Positions 40,498 through 49,765 of a stretch of DNA of 64,000 bases are shown piece by piece. Position 1 is the stretch's first letter. Each line of letters begins with the position of its first letter. Below the pieces are notes generated by a model. The model did no database searches. It was not told where the DNA came from and was given only the letters and a program-made list of their open reading frames with translations. The position numbers were made by a program, and so were the translations under genes. This stretch comes from an uncultured SAR86 cluster bacterium (lineage in GTDB: Bacteria; Pseudomonadota; Gammaproteobacteria; Magnimaribacterales; AG-339-G14): the NCBI GenBank assembly GCA_902614235.1, contig CACMKG010000004.1, positions 53,812 to 117,811 on the forward strand, read 5' to 3'.

Positions 40498-43494
40498 TCA
40501 ATTTTTGCTTAAAATTTTCGATACCATTCCGGGTAGCTGATTTATAGAAATATCATCCTTCTTGATCAAGCCCTCTACATTTTGCTTTAACAATTCCTCT
40601 TGAACATCGGTTAAATCTTTTCCTGAATAAACCAAAACGTTTGGCCTTTCGCTTTCTTCCTTAATTTCGATAAGATTTTCTAGAAATTCAAAACCGTCCA
40701 TCCTAGGCATTTCTAAATCTAAAACAATTAAAGCGGGTTCTTTATCCAGTTTTGAAAGACCATCTTTACCATCTTTAGCCAAAATAGCTTCGTAACCTGC
40801 GTCTACTAGAGCCCTTTCTAAAATATCTCTGGTATTAGCATCATCATCTACCACTAAAATAGTTTTATTTTTATCGTCTGCACCTATTAAAGAAGAAACT
40901 GTCTTTAAAAACTTTGCTCTATCAATTGGTTTCGTTAAATAATCATCTGCTCCCAGAGAAGAAGCAAGTTTTTCTTGAGACATTTGGCTAACCATTACAA
41001 CTGGGATATTTTTTATTTCCTCATCTGTTTTACATTCTTTTAAAATAGACCACCCATCCCTTCCTGGCATTAAAACATCTAAAAGAATTAATTTAGGCTT
41101 CACTTCACGAATCATTTTTAAACCTTGCTCACCATCAGTAGCCCCAATCAATCTCATGCCTGCTTTAACAATTGTTCGTCTAATTAAATCATGCATTGCA
41201 ACATCATCGTCTATCAGTACACATATATTTTCATCGTCAATGTTTTCTACATTGACTTCGGAAATATCTTCTTGTTCAGAACAAATTCTAGGAATAAAAA
41301 TAGAGAAAACTGACCCTTTACCTTTTTCAGAAGAAACCCCAACATCGCCACCCATTAGTTGAGCAAATCTTTTGCTTATTGGGAGTCCCAAACCGGTTCC
41401 TCCGTGAGTAGCAGAGGTTGAACGTTCGGCTTGGGTATATTCTTCAAAAACCTTTGCAACTCCTTCTTCGCTCATTCCTTCACCATCATCGGTTACTTTA
41501 AATTCAATCATTTCAATATCATCTCTAACAAAGGAAGAAACATCCAAAGTTACTAAGCCATTCTCTGTAAATTTGAAGGCATTACTCAGAAAGTTAGTAA
41601 CACACTGCCTAAGTTTAGTTTCGTCTTGAGTCATCGAACCAATCGCGTCTTCTATATTTATTTTAAAACCATTATCATTTTTTGAAGCCAAAGGAGAGTT
41701 AACATCCTTTAAGGTATCTACTAATTTTTCAATTTCAAAACTAGTAAGATAAAGTTCCATTTTTCCAGCTTCAATTTTTGAAAGATCTAGAACGTTGTTA
41801 ATTAGAGACAATAAATGAGTACCAGCAGAAGTGATCTTTTGAAGATCTGGCATTAAATCGTCATATCCAAGGTCTTCGCACTCCTCATAAAGCATCTCTC
41901 CATATCCCAAAATAGCATTAAGCGGGGTTCTTAGTTCATGACTCATATTTGCAAAAAACTTACTTTTTTGTTCGTTTGCCTCTTGAGCTTCGTCTCTAGA
42001 TTCTTCCATTTCTTTTGTTCTTGAATCTATTAGAACCTGTACTTCGTCAGCCATTCTAGAAAAAGCCATCGTCATTAATTCAACTGATTTATCTTCGCTT
42101 GACTCTTCTTCGTTATCAGTAGCAAGATCTTGCATTTTCTTTATATCATTTAGTATCAATGTTCTTGAATCTCCTTCAAGCTCATCAGCAAGAATCGACA
42201 TTTTATTTATTATTGCTTCGTCTCTTTCTTTTCGGCGTCTTGCTTGCTCCTCGCGAATATCCTCCATCTCTGTGAGATGACCTCTATATATTTCTAATGC
42301 TTTGCCTAATTGACCAACTTCATCATCATCAGATGTTAGGAAACTTCTTCTCTCAGGCATATTTTTAGACAAATCTCCACTAGTTAGAGCTTCTAAAACC
42401 TCAATAGCTTTGTTAATCGATCCGAACGTGCTTGCTGTAATTAGCGACATAATTAAAATTACTACCGTAATTACTATAAATATTAGAGTGTAGATAATAT
42501 TTAAAATATTATTTTCTTGAGCAATACTCGCACTTTCATCTTTAAAAATGAAAAATTGAGCCATATCTGCTGAGGTATAAGAACTCAAAGGGAGCATTGT
42601 AATCGACGAACCTAGATCTGCATCTCTTACATTACTTCTGTTCCCATAATCAGTTAGATAGCTTTCTGCTTTCTGAACAAATAATGACAAATCATTTTCA
42701 TTCCCAAAGGAATCAACTTGTTCTTCATTTAGTGCCGATTCGTATCTTGCGTAGTCATCTCCTAAGGAAATAATTCCTTGAGGTGTTCTTACTGCTGAAA
42801 TTAATTCAAACTCATCTCCAAAAGTCTCTAAAGATTTTCTTATATCTATTCCCATAACCATCACAGCTTCAGCATTATTACTAAAAGCTTTAATCGGAAA
42901 TGCCATTGCTTGATTTAAAGTCGATATTTCTTTTCCAGAGACGTCAATAATCGTAGAGAGAGTTCTTCTAGGCCTTTTACTTGCATCGGTTATATATTCT
43001 TCCAGATTTGAAAAAAAATCAGGTTCAGCTTTCGGGTTGCATGGATCAATACCTGATAAATCCAATGCACTACTACAATAAAATCTATTTCCATCTGGGT
43101 AATAAGCCATAACATAACTTAAATTTCCCTCATCTAAATCAAATTCAAACATTAGATCCAATAGATATCCCGCTTCCCCAGTATTTTTGGTTGTAATAAA
43201 TTCAATTAAAGGATTTTTATATTCATCTTCAGGAGAAGAAAGTTCCTCTTCAGGAAAAATTTCGTTTTCAGGGTCCCAGAAAGTTCCTCTCTCTCCGCTA
43301 GGCAGCCAGCTAGAAATGGTATCAAAAGATGTTTCTAGAGTTTGAAACCAAGCTGCTTCATAAGTCGTTACGAGCGATTCAGAAGAATACTCTCTTTGAG
43401 TATTTTCTCTCCATGAATATAGACCATATAAGACTGCGGCAAGCAGGATATTTCCTACTAAACCAATTAAAATTAGTGTAGTTCTAATACGCAT
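40498..43494 (-). CDS. membrane hybrid sensor histidine kinase with two receivers
   Basis: This 998-residue protein has two membrane helices (about 7-27 and 325-352) enclosing a large periplasmic sensor, a HAMP region, and a HisKA domain with H519 (NMSHELRTPLNAILGYGE). The HATPase domain carries GGTGLGLPISKRFAQLMGG. Two receivers follow with phosphoacceptors D806 (LILLDVLMPGRDGW) and D926 (LIVLDLEMPRMDGF). The last part is a phosphorelay output without HPt. The ligand is unknown. It converges on the receiver gene 40138-40497 with no gap. Confidence 0.94.
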   Translation of the reverse strand: MRIRTTLILIGLVGNILLAAVLYGLYSWRENTQREYSSESLVTTYEAAWFQTLETSFDTISSWLPSGERGTFWDPENEIFPEEELSSPEDEYKNPLIEFITTKNTGEAGYLLDLMFEFDLDEGNLSYVMAYYPDGNRFYCSSALDLSGIDPCNPKAEPDFFSNLEEYITDASKRPRRTLSTIIDVSGKEISTLNQAMAFPIKAFSNNAEAVMVMGIDIRKSLETFGDEFELISAVRTPQGIISLGDDYARYESALNEEQVDSFGNENDLSLFVQKAESYLTDYGNRSNVRDADLGSSITMLPLSSYTSADMAQFFIFKDESASIAQENNILNIIYTLIFIVITVVILIMSLITASTFGSINKAIEVLEALTSGDLSKNMPERRSFLTSDDDEVGQLGKALEIYRGHLTEMEDIREEQARRRKERDEAIINKMSILADELEGDSRTLILNDIKKMQDLATDNEEESSEDKSVELMTMAFSRMADEVQVLIDSRTKEMEESRDEAQEANEQKSKFFANMSHELRTPLNAILGYGEMLYEECEDLGYDDLMPDLQKITSAGTHLLSLINNVLDLSKIEAGKMELYLTSFEIEKLVDTLKDVNSPLASKNDNGFKINIEDAIGSMTQDETKLRQCVTNFLSNAFKFTENGLVTLDVSSFVRDDIEMIEFKVTDDGEGMSEEGVAKVFEEYTQAERSTSATHGGTGLGLPISKRFAQLMGGDVGVSSEKGKGSVFSIFIPRICSEQEDISEVNVENIDDENICVLIDDDVAMHDLIRRTIVKAGMRLIGATDGEQGLKMIREVKPKLILLDVLMPGRDGWSILKECKTDEEIKNIPVVMVSQMSQEKLASSLGADDYLTKPIDRAKFLKTVSSLIGADDKNKTILVVDDDANTRDILERALVDAGYEAILAKDGKDGLSKLDKEPALIVLDLEMPRMDGFEFLENLIEIKEESERPNVLVYSGKDLTDVQEELLKQNVEGLIKKDDISINQLPGMVSKILSKN

Positions 43495-43514
43495 TTAGCG
43501 TTTGACTAAAAATT

Positions 43515-43904
43515 TTATTGTACTTTGAATGTAAGCTTTACTTGAACATCGTTAACTTTTACAGAAACTCCTTCGTAAACAGGAGGCTCATAAAGCCATT
43601 TTCTTATCGATTTCATAGCTGCTCTTTCAAATAATCCAGCTGGTTCACTTTCGACAACGTAAGGATCAATTACTGAACCATCGGTATCGATATCAAATTC
43701 AATTAACACATAACCATCTTTAGCTAGCCTTAATGCTTTTCTTGGGAACTTAGCTGGCTGCGTATAAATTCTGTTTACATCAATTTCTATCTTGTCATCT
43801 TCGCCGACATATCCTACGTCTGCAAAAGAAGAACTAGTAAAAATAAAAAGCGCAATACCTAAAAATAAGCTTTTTACACTTATATCTTTATATAAATTTT
43901 TCAT
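43515..43904 (-). CDS. short TonB-family energy-transducer protein
   Basis: This 129-residue protein has one N-terminal membrane helix (residues 11-28) and a TonB C-terminal domain (PAKFPRKALRLAKDGYVLIEF, then AAMKSIRKWLYEPP and VQVKLTFKV). The proline-rich spacer of classical TonB is missing. It may be a TonB paralogue or an outer-membrane-directed periplasmic protein. It lies 20 bases upstream of the hybrid kinase on the same strand. Confidence 0.82.
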   Translation of the reverse strand: MKNLYKDISVKSLFLGIALFIFTSSSFADVGYVGEDDKIEIDVNRIYTQPAKFPRKALRLAKDGYVLIEFDIDTDGSVIDPYVVESEPAGLFERAAMKSIRKWLYEPPVYEGVSVKVNDVQVKLTFKVQ

Positions 43905-43966
43905 TTAAATCTCCATGAGAAAGAAATATTATAAAACGTATCAATTTCAACGTAAAATCATTATTT

Positions 43967-44365
43967 ATGAAACATAAAGTGAGCGAGATGCTTTTGAACC
44001 AAAGATATTGGGATATTTTTACCGTTACCGATAATTGTTCTGTAAAAAAAGCTATAAGGATGATGGATGAAAAAAAAATTGGGGCTCTTCTGGTTCACTG
44101 TCCTGAAAGTAATAATCCTCAAGATTTGACAGGCATATTAACAGAGAGAGACATTATCGAATTGTTGTCTAGAAGTGATGAAAATCTTGATAATTTTAAA
44201 GTCAAAGATATCATGTCAGAAAATATTATCAGCGTTACTTCTTCTCAAACAGCAGAAGATGCATTGTCTCTTATGATAGAAAATCAAATAAGACACCTAG
44301 CTGTAATGGAAGCAGGAAGTCTAGTAGGAGTTTTGTCAATGCGAGATATTTTGAAAAAACAATAG
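43967..44365 (+). CDS. tandem CBS-domain protein
   Basis: This 132-residue protein consists of two CBS motifs (about 8-66 and 75-130): SVKKAIRMMDEKKIGALLV and GILTERDIIELL in the first, TAEDALSLMIENQIRHLAVM and GVLSMRDILK in the second. CBS pairs bind adenosine nucleotides and regulate partner proteins, but no partner domain is fused. The gene is alone between divergent tonB-like and convergent nadB genes. Confidence 0.9.
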   Translation: MKHKVSEMLLNQRYWDIFTVTDNCSVKKAIRMMDEKKIGALLVHCPESNNPQDLTGILTERDIIELLSRSDENLDNFKVKDIMSENIISVTSSQTAEDALSLMIENQIRHLAVMEAGSLVGVLSMRDILKKQ

Positions 44366-44366
44366 T

Positions 44367-45935
44367 TTAAAACCCAGTACTGTCTTTTGAAAAGTTTGAT
44401 GGCATTGCTTTTTCATTTAATTCTGGATAATCAATTGTGTAATGCAAACCTCTACTTTCTTTTCTTCTTATAGCACTTTCAATAATAATTCTCGCCACTA
44501 ATACAAGATTTCTCAATTCTATAAAATCAGACGTGATTTCATAGTTTTTGTAAAAATTTTCTACTTCTTCAAATATTAGCTTTATTTTTTCTTTAGCCAT
44601 TTCGAGTCTATTATTGCTTCTTACAACGCCTACATAATCCCACATTAGTCTTCTTGTTGCGTCCCAATTATGAGCAATTACAATATTTTCTCCTGCTCTT
44701 ATTACTTTTGAGTTATCCCAAATAGGCAAATCAATTATTTCTGAGTCAAAATTTAATTTGATGCTTTTAGCAGAGGATTTTGCAAAAACAATACATTCTA
44801 ATAAAGAATTGCTTGCCATTCGATTTGCTCCGTGAAGACCAGTACAAGAAGTTTCGCCAATTGCATATAAGTTTTTTAAATTAGTTTGTCCGTTTAAATC
44901 AGTTTTCACACCTCCACAAGTATAATGAGCTGCAGGAACAACCGGAATAGGATCTTTTGTAATATCAAAACCAAATTCTAAGCATTTTTTTAAGATTGTA
45001 GGAAAAGCCTGTTTTATTTCTTCACTATCTTTATGACTGATATCGAGAAAAACATTATCATTTCCAGTTTTTTTCATCTCAGCATCTATTGATCTCGAAA
45101 CAACATCTCTAGGAGCAAGTTCTTTTCTTGAATCATAAGCCTCCATAAACTGGTTACCTTTATAATTTTTTAGTTTTGCTCCTTCACCTCTGAGAGCTTC
45201 ACTTATCAAAAAAGATTTTGCATCCGGATGATAAAGACAAGTAGGATGAAATTGATTGAATTCCATATTGGATAGTTTGCATCCAGCTCTCCATGCTAAA
45301 GCTATTCCATCACCACTAGCTCCATCTGGATTACTTGTGTAAAGATATACTTTGCTGGCTCCGCCTGTTGCTAAAACTGTTGCCCCAGCAGATATCGATA
45401 ATACTTCCTCTTTCTTCTTGTCGAAGACATAGGCGCCTCGGCATTTTTTTTCTCCAATTATTAAATCAACAGCCAAATGGTTTTCTAATATTCTAATTTT
45501 TTTATTTTTTAAAACTTTTGTAGCTAAGGAATCGGAAACTTCTTTACCTGTCGCATCGGCGGCATGAATTATCCTTCGATGAGAATGACCACCTTCTTGA
45601 GTTAAATGAAAATCATTTGTTGTATCATTTTTTGTGAAAGTTACGCCAGAGTTTATTAACCAATCAATTGCAGATTTACCATTTTCTATACAAAATCTGA
45701 CAGCTTTTTCATCACAGAGACCATCTCCTGCAATTAAAGTGTCTTTGATATGACTTTCAGTAGTATCTTCTTTTGCAAGAACAGCAGCAATTCCCCCTTG
45801 TGCATACCAAGTTGAACTATCAACTAATGTCTCTTTTGAAATTATTAAAACATTGAATTTATCAGCTAATTCTAATGCAGCCGTTAGCCCAGCAGCACCA
45901 CTTCCTATAATTAGGACGTCTGTTTTTATTAACAT
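44367..45935 (-). CDS. nadB: L-aspartate oxidase
   Basis: This 522-residue FAD enzyme oxidises L-aspartate to iminoaspartate in NAD synthesis. It has the dinucleotide motif VLIIGSGAAGLTAALEL, STWYAQGGIAAV, EGGHSHRRIIHAADATG and EFNQFHPTCLYHP, all signatures of the NadB group. A GANRMASNSLLECIVF block follows. The quinolinate synthase partner (nadA) is not in the window. It starts next to a small membrane gene. Confidence 0.95.
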   Translation of the reverse strand: MLIKTDVLIIGSGAAGLTAALELADKFNVLIISKETLVDSSTWYAQGGIAAVLAKEDTTESHIKDTLIAGDGLCDEKAVRFCIENGKSAIDWLINSGVTFTKNDTTNDFHLTQEGGHSHRRIIHAADATGKEVSDSLATKVLKNKKIRILENHLAVDLIIGEKKCRGAYVFDKKKEEVLSISAGATVLATGGASKVYLYTSNPDGASGDGIALAWRAGCKLSNMEFNQFHPTCLYHPDAKSFLISEALRGEGAKLKNYKGNQFMEAYDSRKELAPRDVVSRSIDAEMKKTGNDNVFLDISHKDSEEIKQAFPTILKKCLEFGFDITKDPIPVVPAAHYTCGGVKTDLNGQTNLKNLYAIGETSCTGLHGANRMASNSLLECIVFAKSSAKSIKLNFDSEIIDLPIWDNSKVIRAGENIVIAHNWDATRRLMWDYVGVVRSNNRLEMAKEKIKLIFEEVENFYKNYEITSDFIELRNLVLVARIIIESAIRRKESRGLHYTIDYPELNEKAMPSNFSKDSTGF

Positions 45936-46145
45936 TTAGAAAAAAAATCTTATTAAAAGCGATATTGATAGTATTGAAACAAGCGCCCAAATAAAAATTT
46001 TTAATAACGGACTTCTTCCTTTAGACCAGTCGATTCTGTCCTCTCGATTTCTCTGCTTAGCAGATGCTCTTAACGGACCAAGAAAAAAAAATATGCCCAA
46101 TGAGCTAATAGCTAAAAGCCCAAAAAAAATAGTGTTGAAATCCAC
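45936..46145 (-). CDS. small two-helix membrane protein
   Basis: This 69-residue protein has hydrophobic segments at about residues 4-23 and 48-68, with a basic loop (RASAKQRNREDRIDWSKGR). The start is a GTG that shares its first base with the stop of the Bax1 gene (TAGTG), so it is translationally coupled. Its stop adjoins the nadB ATG. Family unknown. Confidence 0.6.
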   Translation of the reverse strand: MDFNTIFFGLLAISSLGIFFFLGPLRASAKQRNREDRIDWSKGRSPLLKIFIWALVSILSISLLIRFFF

Positions 46146-46924
46146 TATCTACTTCTTAATTTTGCCAAGAGTCTTAGCATTTCTAAGTAGAGCCAAATCA
46201 AAGTAACCATTAAAGAGAAAGCTCCAAACCACTCCATATACTTAGGCGCCCCTTGTTCTGAACCTTGTTCGATAAAATCAAAATCTAAAACAAGATTAAG
46301 CGCTGCAATAGCAACAACGAATAAGCTAAATCCAATTCCAAATAAACCATTGGAATGAATAAAACCAATACCAGAAGAGCCAAACATGTTCATAACCATA
46401 CTCACTACATAAAGCAATGCTATACCCATAGTTGCTGAGACAATCATTAATCTAAAATTTTCAGTAGGTTTGATAATTCCGGTCTTGTAAAGAACTAATA
46501 AAGAAGCCAAGGTTCCCATGGTAAGTCCGACTGCTTGTATAACAATTCCAGGAAATTGAAGTTCAAAAATAGCAGAAATAGCCCCCAAGAATAAACCTTG
46601 ACTTAATGCATATAGAGGAGCTGTAACTGGAGCCCAAGTTTTTTTAAAGATAGTCGCAAGAGCAAAGCCAAACCCAAAAATTGCCCCACCGATAGCAATT
46701 GGCATGACAGTTTCAGGCAATCCAGTTGAAAAGAATTGATTCCAAGTATAAGTAGCCGTGATCATAACTAGTATTAGCAAGATTCCAGTTTTATTTACAG
46801 TTCCTTGTAGCGTCATAGTTTGTCCTGGAACTATTGAGTCAGGAGTAAAATTAGAAAAAGTAGCATCGTTCATCGCAGGGTTTCCAGATCTGCCGAACAT
46901 ATTTAGAGCATTGTGTTTAGACAT
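46145..46924 (-). CDS. Bax inhibitor-1/YccA-like (Bax1-I) membrane protein
   Basis: This 259-residue protein has seven predicted helices and the FGRSGNPAMNDATF N-terminus typical of the bacterial Bax1-I family (PF12811). Related proteins are calcium or proton channels or regulators of membrane proteases. No function is established for this branch. A C-terminal LVLDFDFIEQGSEQGAPKYMEW motif is conserved. It forms a short operon with the downstream small membrane gene and possibly nadB. Confidence 0.9.
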   Translation of the reverse strand: MSKHNALNMFGRSGNPAMNDATFSNFTPDSIVPGQTMTLQGTVNKTGILLILVMITATYTWNQFFSTGLPETVMPIAIGGAIFGFGFALATIFKKTWAPVTAPLYALSQGLFLGAISAIFELQFPGIVIQAVGLTMGTLASLLVLYKTGIIKPTENFRLMIVSATMGIALLYVVSMVMNMFGSSGIGFIHSNGLFGIGFSLFVVAIAALNLVLDFDFIEQGSEQGAPKYMEWFGAFSLMVTLIWLYLEMLRLLAKLRSR

Positions 46925-46960
46925 ATTTTAAATAGTTAGTTTAGGTTAATTTTAAAACAT

Positions 46961-47554
46961 TTATGGAATTAGCCAACTGCTTTTTAATTGATTTGAACTC
47001 CAATCAAATAATGATCTTCGATGTCCTGCGCCTTTTAAAAAGAGAAACTCAAGAGAGTCGTAGCAAAATAGCAAAACAGCAAAATTCTCATAACCAAGTT
47101 CTATGTCGATTTCTTCTTTCACTATATCGAAAGATTCTGGGGAAGAAATTTTTAATCCCGGAGAGTCTTTGACTGAATAGCAAACTTTTGACATCTCTCT
47201 AGATTGAGACCATGCACTTTTAGAAATTTCATCCTCGATGTGAATATAGGTTTTTCCCTTTAATCTAATTTGAACTTTTAGGTCCGGATCATAACCATGG
47301 ATTGAAGAAATGGAATTTTCTTTTAATTCATCTATTTTCCCAGATCTATTATCAGTGTGAAATCTAAGAATTCTCTTCTTTGCATTAAATTCTCTAAGGA
47401 CAACAGTTCGAGTAGAAATCGTTTTGTTTACAAAAGTTGATAAAACAGGAGTATGAAATAATGATTTGCTATTGTTTACACCATCAGCGATTAGATTTTC
47501 TGCTTCAAGCAGAGTCAATTCTAAAGAGTTATAAAAATCTAATTTTTCTGACAT
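46961..47554 (-). CDS. pyridoxamine-5'-phosphate-oxidase-like FMN protein
   Basis: This 197-residue protein has the split-barrel pattern of PNPOx-type flavoproteins: STRTVVLREFNAKKRILRFHTDNRSGKIDEL with the FMN-binding arginines, an LKVQIRLKGKTYIH strand and SAWSQSREMSKV. It lacks the C-terminal RLHDR-like tail of true PdxH enzymes. It resembles the Alr4036-type FMN-binding family. The substrate is unknown. It is divergent from uvrD with a 39-base spacer. Confidence 0.78.
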   Translation of the reverse strand: MSEKLDFYNSLELTLLEAENLIADGVNNSKSLFHTPVLSTFVNKTISTRTVVLREFNAKKRILRFHTDNRSGKIDELKENSISSIHGYDPDLKVQIRLKGKTYIHIEDEISKSAWSQSREMSKVCYSVKDSPGLKISSPESFDIVKEEIDIELGYENFAVLLFCYDSLEFLFLKGAGHRRSLFDWSSNQLKSSWLIP

Positions 47555-47593
47555 TATTCTCGCGTTTACTATTTATAGCTTAAACTATAAAAA

Positions 47594-49765
47594 ATGGATA
47601 TCTCATATATTTTAGACGATTTAAACGAAGTACAAAGAGATGCAGTTACAGAGGAATTACCTTATTCACTTGTTTTAGCCGGAGCAGGCTCAGGAAAAAC
47701 TAAAGTAATAACTCATAAAGTTGCCTGGTTGAGTAAAGTTAAAAATATCAATCCTTTAAGCCTTTTAACTGTCACATTTACTAATAAGGCCGCTAAGGAA
47801 ATGCGAGGTCGGATTGAATCCATCCTCGGCGAACAATTGAATCAAATGTGGTGTGGTACTTTCCACGGCTTGTTTCATAGAATGCTGAAGATGCATTGGG
47901 AAGAAGCTGGCTTAATTAAATCGTTTTCTATCCTTGATGGCGATGACCAAAACAGAGTCATTAAAAGAGTGATAAAAAAAATGAATTTAGATGAGGCTAC
48001 TTGGCAACCCAGACAAACACAATGGTTCATCAATAAACAAAAAGATGAAGGCCGAAGAATAGCTAAGCTTCCTAATAAAGCCACTTATGTTGAAGAAAAA
48101 ATGGCTGATATCTATTTGGAATATCAAAAAACTTGCGAAGAAGAAGGTGTAGTCGATTTTGCTGAAATTCTATTGCGTTGCCATGAGATGCTCAATAAAA
48201 ATCCTGATCTTTTATTGCATTATCAAAAAAGATTTCAACATATTCTTGTGGATGAGTTTCAAGATACGAATGAAATTCAATACCTATTGTTGAAACAGCT
48301 TGTTGGCAAGGATGGACACATAACTGTTGTTGGAGATGATGATCAATCTATTTACAGCTGGAGAGGGGCAAAAAGTTCAAACATCAATAGGTTTATTAAA
48401 GATTTCAAAGGAGCAAGAACTTTAAAGTTAGAACAAAATTACAGATCTACAACAAATATCTTAGCAGCTGCAAATGCAGTAATAAGAAATAATCCGGAAA
48501 GACTAGGCAAAGAGCTTTGGACAGAAAAAGAAGAAGGAGAGTTAATCAAAGTTTACAGAGCTTTTAATGAAAGAGACGAAGCAAAATTTATGGTAGACAT
48601 AATTAAGAGTTGGGTTGACGAAGGGAGGAATTTATCAGAATGCGCCATCATTTACAGGTCTAATGCGCAATCAAGGATTCTTGAAGACTCCATTTTAAGA
48701 GCTGATTTGCCTTATAGAATATATGGAGGCGTTAGATTTTATGAAAGATTAGAGATAAAAAATGCACTTTCATATGCAAAATTAGCTATCGATAGTCAAA
48801 ATGACGCTGCATTTGAAAGAATTATTAACGTTCCAAGCAGAGGAATAGGCGCAAAAACTATGGATCAAATTCGTGAGTTAGCTAGAGAAAATGTCCTTTC
48901 ACTATGGGATGCAGCTGAAAAACTATCAGAAAGTTCAGGGCCCAAAGTTTCAAATGCGCTAAAAGAATTTTTTTCTGTTGTAAATAAAATTTCTGAAATA
49001 GCCAATAATAAAGAAATCGAAGAATTTTTCGAAAAACTTGTCGATTTATCTGGTCTAAAAGAATTTCACGGAAAAGAGCCGGGAGAAAAAGGAAGATCTA
49101 GAGTGGAAAACCTAGAAGAACTTGTTTCAGCAGCAGCAGGATTTTTTTCCATTGGTGAGGATGCCGATGACGAAAGGTCACAACTTGAATTATTTCTTGA
49201 TCAGGCATCATTAGATGCAGGAGAAAATCAAGCTAAAGAAAATGAAGATGCAATTCAGATGATGACCTTGCACTCTTCTAAAGGACTTGAGTACCCATTG
49301 GTTTTTGTAGCCGGCTGTGAAGAGGGACTTTTCCCTCACAAAAGATCAGTAGAAGATCCTCGACAGTTAGCTGAAGAGCGAAGACTTTGTTATGTAGGAA
49401 TGACACGAGCAATGGAAAGACTATATCTAACCTACGCAGAAGTTAGGAACGTTTTTGGAGTAGATGGCTTTAGTCCAGCTTCAAGATTTTTGAAGGAAAT
49501 TCCTGACGAATTTAAATATGAAATTAGAATAGCTTCAGAAAATGTTAGTCAGGCAAAATCTTTTTCACCTAAAATAGTTGGTGGAACGGATCATAAAGTT
49601 GGAGGTTTTGCACTTGGCGATAGAGTGGGGCACCCATCTTTTGGAGAAGGCGTAATTTTAAATTATGAAGGTGATGGAAGTAATGCCAGAGTGCAAGTTA
49701 ATTTTGATACAGAGGGGACAAAATGGTTAGTTTTAAGTTTTGCAAAACTAGACAAAATTTCTTAA
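47594..49765 (+). CDS. uvrD: DNA helicase II
   Basis: This 723-residue SF1A helicase unwinds 3'-5' in nucleotide-excision and mismatch repair. It has Walker A AGAGSGKT (residues 29-36), TFTNKAAKEMRGRI (Ia), VDEFQDTN (II), GDDDQSIYSWRGA (III), QNYRST (IV) and MTLHSSKGLEYPLVF (V). VGMTRAMERLYL is motif VI. The length matches E. coli UvrD. The C-terminal GDRVGHPSFGEGVI is the Tudor-like tail. Its last 43 bases overlap the dctP start in another frame. Confidence 0.96.
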   Translation: MDISYILDDLNEVQRDAVTEELPYSLVLAGAGSGKTKVITHKVAWLSKVKNINPLSLLTVTFTNKAAKEMRGRIESILGEQLNQMWCGTFHGLFHRMLKMHWEEAGLIKSFSILDGDDQNRVIKRVIKKMNLDEATWQPRQTQWFINKQKDEGRRIAKLPNKATYVEEKMADIYLEYQKTCEEEGVVDFAEILLRCHEMLNKNPDLLLHYQKRFQHILVDEFQDTNEIQYLLLKQLVGKDGHITVVGDDDQSIYSWRGAKSSNINRFIKDFKGARTLKLEQNYRSTTNILAAANAVIRNNPERLGKELWTEKEEGELIKVYRAFNERDEAKFMVDIIKSWVDEGRNLSECAIIYRSNAQSRILEDSILRADLPYRIYGGVRFYERLEIKNALSYAKLAIDSQNDAAFERIINVPSRGIGAKTMDQIRELARENVLSLWDAAEKLSESSGPKVSNALKEFFSVVNKISEIANNKEIEEFFEKLVDLSGLKEFHGKEPGEKGRSRVENLEELVSAAAGFFSIGEDADDERSQLELFLDQASLDAGENQAKENEDAIQMMTLHSSKGLEYPLVFVAGCEEGLFPHKRSVEDPRQLAEERRLCYVGMTRAMERLYLTYAEVRNVFGVDGFSPASRFLKEIPDEFKYEIRIASENVSQAKSFSPKIVGGTDHKVGGFALGDRVGHPSFGEGVILNYEGDGSNARVQVNFDTEGTKWLVLSFAKLDKIS

